64,000 bases of DNA from Megalobrama amblycephala (Eukaryota; Chordata; Actinopteri; Cypriniformes; Xenocyprididae). The DNA is taken from the NCBI RefSeq assembly GCF_018812025.1, contig NC_063049.1:8034602-8098601 (forward strand). The letters run 5' to 3'. Both the position numbers and the translations under genes were made by a program. This document shows, one piece after another, positions 1-13,900 of the stretch. The notes beneath the pieces were generated by a model. The model was not told where the DNA came from. It searched no databases and saw only the letters and a program-made list of their open reading frames with translations. Numbering within the stretch: position 1 is the stretch's first letter; every line of letters begins with the position of its first letter.

Positions 1-420
1 GGACAATAAATCATTGAATCACAAATCGAGAAATTATTCTGGATTGATTCTGAGATTTTCCGAATGCATCGGAATTCTCTTTTGAATCGATTCTGAGCTT
101 AGTTTTTAACAGCAGATGGCGCTGCGTGCTTTAGAAACAGCCGTACTTTGTCTAAGGAGTTGCTTCCAATTCCATACACACACCACTGGAACCTTCTATA
201 AAATAATCCTTCATAAAGTTTGAAAAGGTTGAAGCGAATTACAAGGGTGTTTGCAGTGGGCTGTTTACATTAATCTTGCATCATTTGAGTGTGCAGTTAA
301 AAACTAACCTAGACGTCATCTAAACTAAGCACAGAATCGATTCAAGAGAGAATCGCTATGCATTCGGAAAATCTCAGAATCGATCCACGAATCGAGATTA
401 AGCGATTTATTGTCACAGCC
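1..420. mobile_element. DNA-transposon MITE with long terminal inverted repeats (left tip cut by window)
   Basis: The first 115 bases and the last 120 are imperfect inverted copies: both carry GACAATAAATC at the outer end, then TCTGAGATTTTCCGAATGCAT and TTGAATCGATTCTG. The core between them (about 115-300) is not repeated. No target duplication can be checked because the left end is at the window edge. Lies in a gpr155 intron. Confidence 0.7.
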
Positions 421-1700
421 TTATTTAGGACCCACGTTAATATTAGCGCTGGAGAGAGCTAAGCGGGAAGGCCTGAAAACAGACATGGAGGCTGCTTTGA
501 TTCCTCTCCACATGTGAGTAACACTGGGTTTGAGTGTCATTGATTGTCTGGAGCAAACTCTCGTTTGCATTTACTCTTGTGTACTGTACATTCATTTTTG
601 TGCTTACTTGTCATTCGTTCATCAGCTGTGCTTTATTTTTCGTGAAAGATTTTTTTGCGCGTCAGCTGTGATAAACAGATATGCACTCACATTGCGTGTG
701 TAACAGAGGCCAGATAGTAAGAGTTGTGCCGGTAAACCACCGTGCACTGACGACCACTCGCCTTGCCTTCCAGCAGCGGACAGGCCGGGGTTGGAGACCG
801 ACTCGGAGCAGGGCGGTTAGGATTGGAGGGTGAGTTTTGGAGGCGGAGCAATGAAGAGAGGGGTGGGTTTTTTTTGGGTTGATTTCAAATATTAATAATG
901 TCCAACAGTGTTTTTGAAATATGGCTTACCCCACTTTTAATGAGAAGGATATAGCTGCAGCCTGGAGATCTCCAAATGGGAGTGGGAACTACAAAACGGG
1001 GCATGACAGACACAACGACACATATGCATGATTTTTTCCCCCCGTAAACAAACCAGTTCAGCACAAACTCCGCCCCGCAGGCCATTCCAAAGATTTAATT
1101 GGTCATGTCAATCACAGTGCTGATTTCCTACACAATGCTACAACAAATACTAACCCTACCCTACACCCCACCTTCTCCATCAATAACTCCTCAAAAGGAC
1201 CTCGCCAGACAACAGGACCTTTTTAGTTGCACCCCAGCGTCACTGCCCCAATCTGCGAATCTAGAGTCCCGGGGTGATCCAGTCAAACATTCCCATGTGC
1301 CACACTGAGACAGCTTGCATGGGATTCCTGAGGGAGTGGGGAACCGGAGCTTCAAACTCAGAGGGACAAGAGGTCCCCCTGGGCCCTGTCTGAATAGACC
1401 GCCCCGTCACAGATCTATTGATCGATTAGGAGTAATCCCTTACTTTATTTTTCAAAGGAAAAATAATTAAGTTATAGTAATAAGATTGCTTAGTAATTAA
1501 TTACACCCAACACGTATTATAGCATGTTTTATAATGACATTTGGCGTAAGAGAAAGTCTTTGCGTGTGCAGACTTTTGGAGGTACTGCCCACTTTTGGAG
1601 TTCACACCTCGTTTTGGAGTTCTTCTGTCTGCGGCTATATCTACTTGACTTTTAAAAAACAATTTTGGTGAATCTGGCCCCATAGTTTTATAAATAAAGG
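421..1700. other. gpr155 intron, no recognised exon
   Basis: Contains TGGAGGCGGAGCAATGAAG-type sequence (about 780-900) that looks like a dispersed teleost repeat and a C-rich stretch at 1,150-1,400. I saw no further gpr155 exon here. Confidence 0.4.
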
Positions 1701-1717
1701 AGTTTTCAGGGTTATAC

Positions 1718-1919
1718 CTGTGTTGATGCTGCCGATAGCACAGGGCTGCTCAATAGAGCTCTGCGTGTCTGTGTCGTAGGGAAGCCTCACATCCTCCTCA
1801 CTGCCAGAGAGTGACCCACGCTCAAGAGTGTGATAGGATTGCGAGCGTCTGCTGAGTAGTGTGAGAGAGATTCCACACAGCATGATACTCGCCAATAACA
1901 CCACAGATGAGAAAATCAC
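1718..1919 (-). CDS. gpr155: gpr155 coding exon 9 (last exon inside the window)
   Basis: Acceptor GTGTTGTAG before 1,919; donor CAACACAG|GTATAA after 1,718, phase 1. It encodes the helix VIFSSVVLLASIMLCGISL and then a polar, acidic cytosolic stretch (GSLSGSEEDVRLPYDTDTQ) matching the variable loop before the last helices. The remaining helices and DEP domain must lie upstream of window position 1 on the plus coordinate. Confidence 0.88.
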
Positions 1920-4900
1920 CTACAACACACAAACAATCACAAGAGCATTACAGCAATATTCCAGGACATATAGTGAATATGTAGTCATTATGTAATTATG
2001 TCCACATTGTGGTTTATCCGTTAAGGAAAAGTACAGGTCTAATTTCCCAGAACTTCATCAGCTTTTAGGAAAATGCTAGTAGATAACCTCAAAACTATCA
2101 TCACCCAATGCCCAACTTGAATTAATCAATCAATCTTTGAAAGATGAATAAAATCAACAGTAAATTTAGCTGCAAGCAGCGATGACGGGCTCAACCACAG
2201 TGATGTCACTGCCATGTGATAGTTATAAGACAATAATGCACAGTTGCCACATGCCGATAAGTACACTGCCCAGACAAAAAAAAAAAAAAAAAAAAAGTTG
2301 CTGTTTGGATTTGTTATGTTTGGGAGCAGTTCTTTTAAACCTAATTGATGGAGTGTGTAGCTTTTCATTTATTAAACAACCATTTAGGAAAACACATTAT
2401 GGCCATATGCCAGCCAGGATGACAATGTCAAGATTCATCAGGCTCAAATTGTGAAAGAATGGTTGGGAGGAGAAAAAAAAAAAAAATGCTACAAATAAGA
2501 ATATATCATCACTGTCGGGCAGAAACCTTGTATCTCTATATATTTTGTCATTTTTGTTTTATTTTAAAAATCAATGCTACTAGTCATCCTTTATGCCTGT
2601 ATGTGGATCTACAAATAATTAACCAATGAAAAGTATTAAAAAGAGATTGTGACTGAACCTCGTAACTGCATTGGCTCCTCAAACTGTCAGTCAAACCTCA
2701 TAACCCCGCCCCCCTCTATCGTGAATGAGGTGCCGCACGCAGTTTGGAGATTGATCACTGCTTGGCAGTGCAAAGGTTAATAAAGAACTGATGTTTGAAT
2801 AAGCACAGAGTTTTCATTACTCAAATAACACCTTTATTTATATAGCGCTTTTTTACAGTGCAGATTGTTTATATAAGCAGCTTTACAGTGATAACAGGAG
2901 AATTATGCAACAAAGTGTGTTTCACCTGTATTGCAGCTCTAAAAGAAAATAGTGTCATTGTCCAGCTTAAGGAAGTTCAGAGTTGATTTATTTCCATTGT
3001 AAAAAAGTTATTAACTTACTTATCTCTACAGCAGCTCTGGAGAAAACTGTGATATCATCGACCAGCTCAGTTCTCATACAATGGTGTCAATGATTGCAGA
3101 CATATCCATAAAGGCTGTTTTTTTTTTTTTTCCATTTGAAGACTCATGTAATGCATTTAACAACAAGAAAACCTGAGCACCCATATAGCTACAATAAACT
3201 GTATAACCTGCAAGTTGATGAAAACCTAATGCAATGATGCACTAACTGCCTCAGATGCGGCTGTTCCAGTAACGGACAAAACACATATCTCTGTCAAATG
3301 ATGGTCAAAACCCTCGTAAGTCCATTTATATATATAAAGCCAGAATTTTGATACATTTTTAAATACCAATTTTGACGACAGTGTTTATTTTAAAAATACG
3401 AGGTTTCCGCCCAACAGAGACGGTATATAAAATGTATTGTTTTATCATCACCAACAACATTATATAGCTACCTATATTACCTTATTGTGTTCCTACCTGA
3501 CTTAAGCTCAAGTGTCACCATTAATGTGAGAACTAATTTTAATATAATATCCAGTTTTAATATGCCATTTGAAGCAATGCATGTTTGTGCAATGTTGTTA
3601 TTTTAGTGCTTAGTGGTGTGCCGTGGGATTTTTTACTCATCAAAACTGTGCCGTGGCAAGAAAAATGTTGGGAAACAGCTTATGTGGCCTCGTGAGTTGA
3701 TGATGGACATGATCAGAGGCAAACTTTCACATTTTTATTCTGCTTTTTTCCCCATTCCGTACGTTTGAACGTGAGAAGACAGTAACTCGGTATCATGCGT
3801 CATTACTAAAGAAATCAATGCTGACTATTATTACCTAAGCAAACAGAACAGACTTGCAATGTAACAGTACAGATCTTATATGGCATTTTAAAAACACATT
3901 GGATTGTGCACAATACGAACAACGCTTTCATCAGATTTGTACCTGCGTCTTTCCATAAAAGAATGCAGAGTCAATAGTGTCTGGCATTCTTTCCCCTGAC
4001 AGGAGAAGGACACTCACAGCCACAACAGGCAAACTGCAAGAGACAGTGAGAGAAAAAACAGCAGACATCAGTGTCTTTATCTTAAAAAGTTTCTCTTTCA
4101 GTTGTCTAATACAGCTCAACAGTCACTGCACACTTCTTCAGCAGCCTTGGTTCCTCATTCTTTCAGAATTTCTTCAATAAAGGGTTATAAACCAGGAAAC
4201 AAACCATCCAGGTCCAAGGCGTATCACAATATTTCAAAAGAAAAGAAAAATAAGAAGGTACAAGATTATGTACTTGAAGCATTGATTATAAAATAGATTT
4301 GTATTCAAGTACTTTGAGACTGTAGAAAGATGATTTGTTTATGTATTTGCAATGCCTCATAGGACTGTGAGCTCTAATGCTGCTGTTCTCATTTCTCTTC
4401 TCTGACCAGTGCATCCAAACAGAAACTCCCTTTTATTATGGATACACTCTTGAAGAAAAAGGGGGGGACTGAAAAACCTTTCAGTGGTCAGATCTTAAAA
4501 TAACAATTTTTCTTGGATTTTTTCTTAGATAAAAATCCAAAGAACCTTTTTCCACTATAAAGAATCTTCTGTAGAATGGAAAAGTTCTGTGGATGTTTAA
4601 GGTTCTTTATGGAACCATCGCTGCCAATAAAGAACCTTTTGTTTTTAAGTGTTGTGTTGTGTAATTCCATACATAATTAAACTGTTTTTTTTTTTGTTTT
4701 TTTTTTAAATAACTGCCTTTTCTATTAGTGAACTCAGTCCTCATAGTAGGTCTTTCTTGAAAAGTTTATACTGCAGTATAATTTGAGTATGATTTGATTC
4801 TGTCTTGTTCAGCAGTATAATACTCAACTGGTCATTATGTAACTGTCTCGAATGCGACACTCACCCCCAGCCAGTGATCACAGTGAGCCCTGGCCTGAAG

Positions 4901-7900
4901 TCCACCTCCTCACTTCTCCTCATGAGGAGCAGAGACAGAGCGATCAGACCTTCATGACACATTACAGAAGATTATTCAAACACTTTAAACCAAAGCACAA
5001 AGGTCTGGTACTTTGACAAACACATAACTTTATTTATATTCCATATACCTATGTAAGAACAGTTTAGCATAACTACAACCCTAAACTACAGTAGTTGCAT
5101 TGCCTAACACCTGATAGTAAACCAGCCAGCTGTGCATTTTGCATATCTGCTGTTTTGAATAGAACTTTTTCATATAAAAAAAATCATTTACAACAGGATA
5201 CAATTCAAATTTTCATTTAATATGCACAAAATTTGTTTTACATGTTCATGTTACAATATTGAAAATCGGTCGCCCTTTATAGTGCACTTTCACTGTACTT
5301 GAAGCGTACTTACCCACAAAAGTATCGAATTGTATAAGGTAACTACATGGGCTAAGTTAAGATTTAGGGGTAGTTTTTACCCAGTTAGTGTCATTACTAC
5401 AGTATGTACTTGGTATTTTCATGCAAAGCAAGACCGTAAAATAAAGTGCTACTGAAAAATCCATATCCAGCAGTTACATGCTAATACTGTAAAGCTGTAA
5501 ACAGTGAGGCAGTTTTTAATGTAGCGTTTAAAGTTTTTGAACCTGATCTTGAGGGACAGGTGATGTTTAGTGATTTTTTTAAAGACATACTCTGATGACT
5601 CACCAGGCCAGATATAGGTGCTGTAGAGAGAACTGTACAGTAGAGTAAAGGTCAACACCTGACCCAGGAAGTTCTTCTGTGCTGCCACGAAGTTCCACGC
5701 TATCATACCAACACAGGCCAATAACTGCAGACACAGGACAGTATTAGTTTATGCAGAATGTATGGTGGGAAAATCATCAGGTTGCATTTTGACTGCATTT
5801 TCAATAAACAATTCAGCTTTTATGACACTCTAAGAGTGTGTTCACACTTTTTTTAACACCGAACCTAAAGATACAAAACAAAGAAGAAACAAAACAAAAA
5901 GACGGCTTTTATGACATATATTTTGCGACTGAACTTAACAAACATCCAAAACAATGCTGCGGGCTAAACGCGCTTGTTGTATGCACATACATATTGTTAC
6001 CAGCCAAGAACTCACAAAGAGCTTATAAAATATGTAAAGGAGTCAAAACAGCGGCAAGAATTCTTCCGTTACACACAAATGAAGATCAGTAGTAAGAAGA
6101 CAACGGTTCTGACGCCTGTTTCCGTCCGTTTATATTGCTTTGGTCTGTGTTGTGTTTAAATTTCATGCGAACCGCACCAGAGCTCATATGGAAGGTGGGT
6201 TTTGGGCCGCTTGTTCGGTGCGCACCAGGGTTCAGATGGTAGCATTCACACTTATTCAAATTAACCACACTAACAGAGCAATTGCACCAGAGTTTGTTTT
6301 AATCAAACGAAACATGTCAAGTGTGAACACACCCTTAATGATCCAAAATATCATAGATCTATGATCAGTGTTGGGGAAAGTTACTTTTAAAAGTAATGCA
6401 TTACAATATTGCATTACATCACAAAAAAGTAACTGTGTTACTTTTTTATGGACAGTGTGGTACATTACTTTTGTGTCAGCAGCAAAGACATTGGTTAATA
6501 AAGTGAGATTAAATACATAAAGTATATTTGTATTATGTAACATTTAATTATTGCAGATTTGTGTAATATTCTATGTTTGTATTTCAGTGTTTTTATTCAT
6601 TTTAAGGAGTACTGAATCTGTTTTTGTGCAAGTGAGATGAGTAAATGTTCACATTTAGTCTAGATCTACAATAACCATCATGTTCACACTCAACTCCTCT
6701 GCACTTACTCCTGATTTCTCTCAACATGAGGACAGGAAAGCTGTCAGTCAATACAAACTTGCCATACTTATTTGAAAAAGTAACTATTTTGCTGTACATT
6801 TAAAAGTAATGTGTTACTTTACTAGTTACTTGGAAAAAGTAATCCGATTACGTATCTCGCATTACTTGTAATGTGTTATTCCCAACACTGTCTATGATAT
6901 TAATGGAAAATACATTGCCTAAGCTCACCTGTGCCACAAAGAGGTTTATGGTGAAAATATGAGGAATTCTGTGAAACTTTCTGCTCAGTAGCATGACCGC
7001 AACACTCCACACCTGCAATGACAGGAAGAACATGAACAGAGCGTTTCAGAGAAGTTTTCATGTTTTCAGAGTATCCAGAGTTTTAGATACTTAATCACAA
7101 CATGTTTCATGACCTCCGGTGCAATATGAACATACACCTACAGTAACAACTTCACAAAACCAGCTGAACTGGTTCAGAGAGTCCAAGTGTGCATGTGTAT
7201 GCTTGAATATGGTCATATACAAGCTTGAACCAAACTTCAGTTTCTTGTTTTTTTGTTTTTCCAAGCTAAACAGAGAGCACAAACGCAACAGGAAGGAAGT
7301 GTCAACAGATGCATCTGAGAAGAGCATGAGACCATCTGATTGGAAACACCCCGACCAACATCCACACTAGACACGCAAACACAGAACCTGCTTGAACCTT
7401 AATGATGATAACAACTTAAGATGAAAATGAGTGTTTACATGCATCTTACAATGATTATGCTTAATAACCCGATAACATGTATGATCATGCAAACACACTT
7501 TTCTGTGGAGTTCTTTTCTTTCCTGAGTAGTTTTCTTATCTGATCTGTGCATACTGGTTTTTGCCCCTTAACCTAATATTACTTCACATGTAAAGACTTT
7601 TACAGACATTCCGGTTTGCTTATTCAATGTGTGCATGTCTTTGCATACGTCGGCTCATGTTTTGATGACTAACGCTAACCTTCAAAACCAAAGAAAAAAC
7701 CCATTGTCAGTTTTTATAATGAGCCGTTTTATTGTCAGTTTTGTTGTACAGGTGAATGAGCTAAATTTCAATTTGACTGATCAGATTTGCCTAAATAATC
7801 TTGACTTCTGATTTTATCTTTTTATCTCATCTGAAATCAGGGTCAAAATGCATGAACCAATACTTTTACTTTTAGTATTGATTTTACGTTATTTTGAAAA

Positions 7901-10900
7901 ACCTTTGTGCCCTTTTAAAAATATGTATTATATTTGTCACGTGGTGTAACAAAGCGATAATATACTGTCCTTGCTTCTTCAATATATGCGAGTGCACGCT
8001 TCTCATTATTATTTATTAACTATATATTTTACAAAAAAAAAATATTTTAAATTCTTCAAAATAAATGTTAACATAAATAAATTTACATATAAATTACATT
8101 TTACAACTATCTTCACCACGTAAGATTAATACACACTACTTTTCTTTTCAAGAAATTCTTTCCTTTAATGAGGCCCTTTTCTTCATTATGATTGTTTTTA
8201 TTTTTTTCCCTCCAAATAAAGAATTTTTAATTCAGAAATTCAGCATTTTTATAAATGAATAAATAAATAAATTCCAATAAATGTAATCATTTTATTTAAA
8301 TAAATTTATAGATCCATTCCAGACAAAAAATCATGTCACTTTCTAATCTTTTGTCTTGACTGTCCAAAAAACCCCCTGAAACATTAGTTTGACATCGTTA
8401 CAGAATTCCCACAGCGTGTCCTGGTTAATTTCTGTTTTCCATGATATCCCCAGCACAACTGATTATAACATGGATTTACCTACATCCCATAATAACCACC
8501 TGCATTAGAGCAGAGGCCACACAAACATGCGCTCTCACCACCAGCATGAGGGACGACAAGAATATCAACACACTGTAACAAGTTATGATTTTAAGAGGAA
8601 GCAGAGAAATGAAGAAAGAGAAATGAAAACAGGCACATCTGTGCGTGAGCATGTCGACACTCACCAGTGCAAAGAGGCTGATAATGCTGATGTTGAAGCT
8701 CACGTTCTGTAGCGCTGATGCTAGCGGCGCCGGATCCATCCAAGGAATGGTCAGCAGCCAGGCAGACACGTACATGATGGGAGCAGAGAGAAACGTGCCG
8801 ATCACCATACCTGAGGCCACCTGAAGGAGGACAAACTTCATATAAGAGGGGATGATCACAGAAAATACTGTGGTGGTACTTTGATAAACTACATGAGCCA
8901 ATCAAAATGTGACTAAACTAAGGGTGAAAATAAATTATATTTAAAAGTGTGATGTTGTGCATAAAGCCATATGTGCTGTGTAAGTGGCAAATAATGACAC
9001 AAATGTAGAATATATATAAATATATCATTTATAATATGCAGACACATACAACTTAAGCTGAAAAAAATCAAATTCAGCTTTAAAAAATGGAAACTGAAAG
9101 ACATTAAGTAGGATCCACTACTGAACAAAAGCTTGGGGTTGGAAAGATTCTGTAATGTTTTTGAAAGAAACCTCTTCTGCTCACCAAAGGTGCATTAATT
9201 TGATCAAAAATACAGTAAAAACTGTAATATTGTGAAATATTTTTACAATTTAAAATAGCTGTTTTCTATGGAAGCTTGTTTCCACCACTGAATAAAAAAT
9301 AAAAAAGTTAATTGCGACTTTTTATCTCACAATTATGACTTCTTTCTCGCAATTGAGAGTTATAATGTCAGATATAAACTCGCAATCAAGTCGGAATTGT
9401 GGGATATAAACTTGTAATTGCAAGAAATAAAGCCAGAATTACGAGATATAAACTAAGTTTATCTCACATTTCGGACTGTGTTCTTGCAATTGTGAGTTTA
9501 TATCGCGCAATTCTGATTTTTTTCCTCACAATTCTGAGCAATTGCATATATAAAGTCACAATTGTTAGTTATAAAGTCCAATTCTGAGGAAAAAAAACTC
9601 ACAATTCTGACATTTTTCTCGCAATTGCGAGTTTATACCTCTCAATTCTGACTTCGTAACTCGCAATTACTACTTTATATCACGCAACTGAGAAAAATAG
9701 TCAGAATTGTGAGAAAAAAGTCAAGTGAATATATTGTAAAATGTAATTTATTCCTGTGTATTTTTAGCATTACTCCAGTCTTCAGTGTCACATGATCCTT
9801 AAGAAATCATTCTAATATGATGATTTGCTGGTCAAAAAAAATATATAAAAAAAATCTTGATGAATAGAAAGTTCAAAAGAACAATATTTATTTGAAACAG
9901 AATTGAAAATCGTTACTGTAACTTTTGATTAACCTAATGTATTTAATTTAATGCATTTGACATTAAATAAAATCTGACAGCAAACTTTTGAGTAGGTACA
10001 AAAACACATCCACACGAGGTACATACCACCTCCAGCTCCATGTTGTAGTGTGATGCGTATATGGCCACACTAGGGGCAGTGGGGAAGACTCCATATAGAA
10101 AGGCGTAGTTTGACAAACTGGTGTGGTTCAGTGAGCTTCTGTTTCCACAGTCCAAAAGCTCAACCATCCCTCGACAGATCAGAGGCATCACCAGCCTAAA
10201 AAGACCACGGGCGAACAGAATGAGCTCTACATAATGTAATAATACAGTCTAGAACTCATGATCTTCAGATTACAGGAACAATTTTTAGCAATGTCAGAAT
10301 TAGGGTTGCTTCACACATTTTTGCTGTTAAAAATGCAAGACGCCTGTCAGTGGAATGAAAAAAGGTCTAAAAATTATTTTAAACACCATGTTTTTAGAAT
10401 GCTGCGTCATGCTCGAGATGCTGCAAATGATGCGAGACGTGAGCGCAACAGTTATCAGTCTAGTGTGGAAATGGAATGGAAAAACATGTTCTGGGTGAAC
10501 GGCCCCTTAAAATTTTTGATCCCATTCATCGATAATGCCTGAATGCATGATAATATAACAAACCACACAGTAAGCACAGAGGTAGAGTTCACTAAATATC
10601 CAGGTAAAACATGAGCAGTTGTTTCAGACAGTGTTTCTGTCCTCTAGCTAAGCTTGTGTGCTCTGTTGATGCTCTGAGAAACATTCCCATTGGACCAACA
10701 CAGTGTTGTACTGCTGCCAAGATACACTGGAAGCAGCTACCTGCATATTTACAGATATTCAAATACCCTAAGGGCAAGAGCATTAAGTTAGTTTCTTTGC
10801 CTTGGTAAAACATGCAAATATCAGAGTGAGTGTCTAGAAGACTATGTTTAAACACATTACCAATGTACTGACAAATCACCCAAGTTGGTTCTCACATCTC

Positions 10901-13900
10901 ATTTACTCTTGTGCATGTTTGAATCTTGCACCTCACAACCTGTTGTGCCAGGCATGATGTCGATGGTTCTCGTCTTGTCCCATGATCAGTGTTGGGCCGG
11001 GGTAACACATTTCAAGTAATGTGCATCAGGTTATCAGATTACTTTTTTTTATAACGAGTAATGTTTTCTTTATAAATTTACACATTAATATATTAGTTAC
11101 TTTTTTAAATGATATATAATGCATGTTACTTTTCAGTTTAATTAATTTGCTTAAACATTTTTTAAATTGCTGAATTAAAATTCTTCTCTATGAAATGCAC
11201 ACTCATACACTCAAAACACATTACTTTCAACTTTCAATAAAAAGAGTTGTATAGTAGGTAATATAACCCTTAATTGTAGGAGATCTAGGGGCCAGGAAAT
11301 ATTTGAAGAGGTCACAAAATCATCAGTGTTGGGGAAAGTCACTTTTAAAAGTAATGCATTACAATATTGTGTTACTCCACAAAAAGTAAATAATTGCGTT
11401 ACTTAGTTACTTTTATGGAAAAGTATGTGTTATGTTACTTTTGCATTACATTTTTGCAGCTGGGCTGGGCTTTTTTGTTTGTTTCTTTTTTAATAATGAA
11501 AAAAAGAAGAAGCAAAAGTTTTATTTTTGGCAAATGTAAAGGCCTTTCACACCAAAAGTGAAATGAATAAGCCTCAGACTGAAGGAAACGCAAAATACGT
11601 CTGTACAGTAGTGGGCGCAGCTCAAACAAACCTTCCAGCTGTGCTGCCATTCTGGATTAAAGAAGAATAGGACATAAGAGAAGAAATTTCAACCTTCTTC
11701 TGCAATAAAAATAAAAATTACACACAAATGTGATGTTTATCTAAAGTCAGTTTTGCTTATTACTATGGCTGATTTGGATCATTGAACGTCAGCAGCAAAG
11801 ACATTGGTTAATAAAGTGAGATTAAATGCATAAAGTATATTTGTGTAGTTTCACATATTTAAGGTATTATTGCAGGTATTATTACTATTCTGAGTTTTCA
11901 TTTTACTGTTTTTATTCCTTTTGATGAATACTGAATCTGTTTTTGTGGACGTGAGATGAGTAAATGTTCACATTTAGTCCAGATCTACAATACCCATCAT
12001 GTTTACACAACACACACAACCTCTGCACTTTACTCCCGATTTCTATCAACATGGGGACAGTCAATAAAAGAGATAAAGTAACTTGCATTACTTACTTGAA
12101 AAAGTAACTCAGATTTTTTGTTGTAAACTTAAAAGTGCTACTTTACTAGTTACTTGGAAAAAGTAATCTGATTACACAACTCGTGATACTTTTAATGTGT
12201 TACCTCATTAATATTTTAAGTGTGTTTTTAAAAGAAAATGAAGATCTATGACACATAGGCTATGTTGTTTAATGCATTACTGTGTTAAACACTTGCAAAA
12301 AAGAACTTCAAGTAAAAAAAACACATCTGAAAGGCCTGGAAGAGAGCGAGCCTAAACCAGGTGAGAAAAAATAACGCAAATGTAACGTAACACATTGCTT
12401 TCCATAAAAAGTAACAAAGTAATGTAATTACAGTGCCCTCCACAAATATTGGCACCCTTCAGTAAATATGAGCAAAGGCGGCTGTGAAATTAAATCTGCA
12501 TTGTTTATCCTTTTGATCTTTCATTCAAAAAATTCACAACATTCTAACCTTTCATTTAAATAAAACTTGAAAATGGGGGGAAAAGCTCATTATGAAATAG
12601 ATGTTTTTCTTTAGTTCACGTTGGCCACAATTATTGGCACCCCTAGAAATTATTATGAATAAAATATATTCCCATTCATATTTACATTTTTTTAGCACAC
12701 CAGGGTGATCATGAACATGAAATTGTCCAGCCATGACTTCCTGTTCCACAGGAGTATAAACATGAGGAAACACAAAGGCCAAATTCCCTTAATCATTCAT
12801 CACAATGAGAAAAACCAAAGAATATAGTTCTGATGTGCAGCAAAAGATTGTTGAGCTTCACAAAATAGAAAGTGGCTGTAAGAAAATAGCTGAAGCATTG
12901 AAAATCCCCATTTCCACCATCAGGGCAATAATTAAGAAGTTCCAATTAACTAAACAGGTTACAAATCTGCCTGGAAGAGGACGTGTGTCTAAATCGTCCT
13001 AATGCGCTGTGAGAAGGAACGTTTGAGTGGCCAAAGACTCTCCAAGAATCACAGTTGGAGAATTGCAGAGATTAGTTGAGTCTTGGGGTCAGAAAGCCTA
13101 AAAAAATTATCAAACAGCACCTACATCCCCACAAGTTGTTCGGGAGGGTTTCAAGAAAAATCCTCTGCTCTCATCCAGAAACAATCTCCAGCATATTCAG
13201 TTGTCAGACACGACTGGAACTTCAAACGGGACCGGCTTCTGTGGTCTGATGAAACTTAAAAAAAGAAGAGCTTTTTGGCAGCAAACCCACCAGATGGGTT
13301 TGGTGCACACATGGATAAAAAGTACCCCATGCCCACGGTTAAATATACTGCTGGATCTTTAATGTTGTGGGCCTATTTTTCTGCTGGAGGTCCTGGACAT
13401 CTTGGTCAGATACATGGTATCATGAATTCTACCAAATATCAACAGATAAAACTAAAAACCTGACTGCTTCTGCTAGAAATCCAATAATGGGCCGTGGATC
13501 TTCCATCAGGACAATGATCCAAAACAAACATCAAAATCAACACAAAAATGTGTCACTGAGTACAAAATGAAGATTCTGACATGGCTGCCCCAGTCCCCTG
13601 ACCTGAACCCTAAAGAAAATGAGTGGAGTGAACTGAAGAGAAGAAGCACCAACATGGAGCGGCGATGAGATTCTGCATGAAGGAATGGTCTCTGATCTCT
13701 TGTCAGGTGTTCTCCAAACTCATCAGGCATTATAGAAGACGAATCAGAACTGTTATCTTGGGAAAAGGAGGTTGCAATAAGTGCCAGTAATTGTGGCCAA
13801 CGTGAACTAAAGAAAAACATCTATTTCATAATGAGCTTTTCCCCCCATTTTCAAGTTTTACTTAAATGAAAGGTTAGAATGTTGTGAATTTTTTGAATGA

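Noticed and set aside
421..800. Plus-strand ACATGGAGGCTGC...CACAT|GTGAGT resembling a first exon with donor
   Set aside because: No downstream exon on the plus strand could be found and the area looks like dispersed repeat sequence.
885..1085. Possible C-terminal gpr155 exon on the minus strand (66-codon frame)
   Set aside because: No match to the GPR155 C-terminal helices or DEP domain and no suitable splice sites in phase.
8476..8905. Minus-strand frames continuing past gpr155 exon 4 on both sides
   Set aside because: They read through the GTGAGT donor at 8,664 and the acceptor at 8,820 into intron; only 8,665-8,820 is coding.
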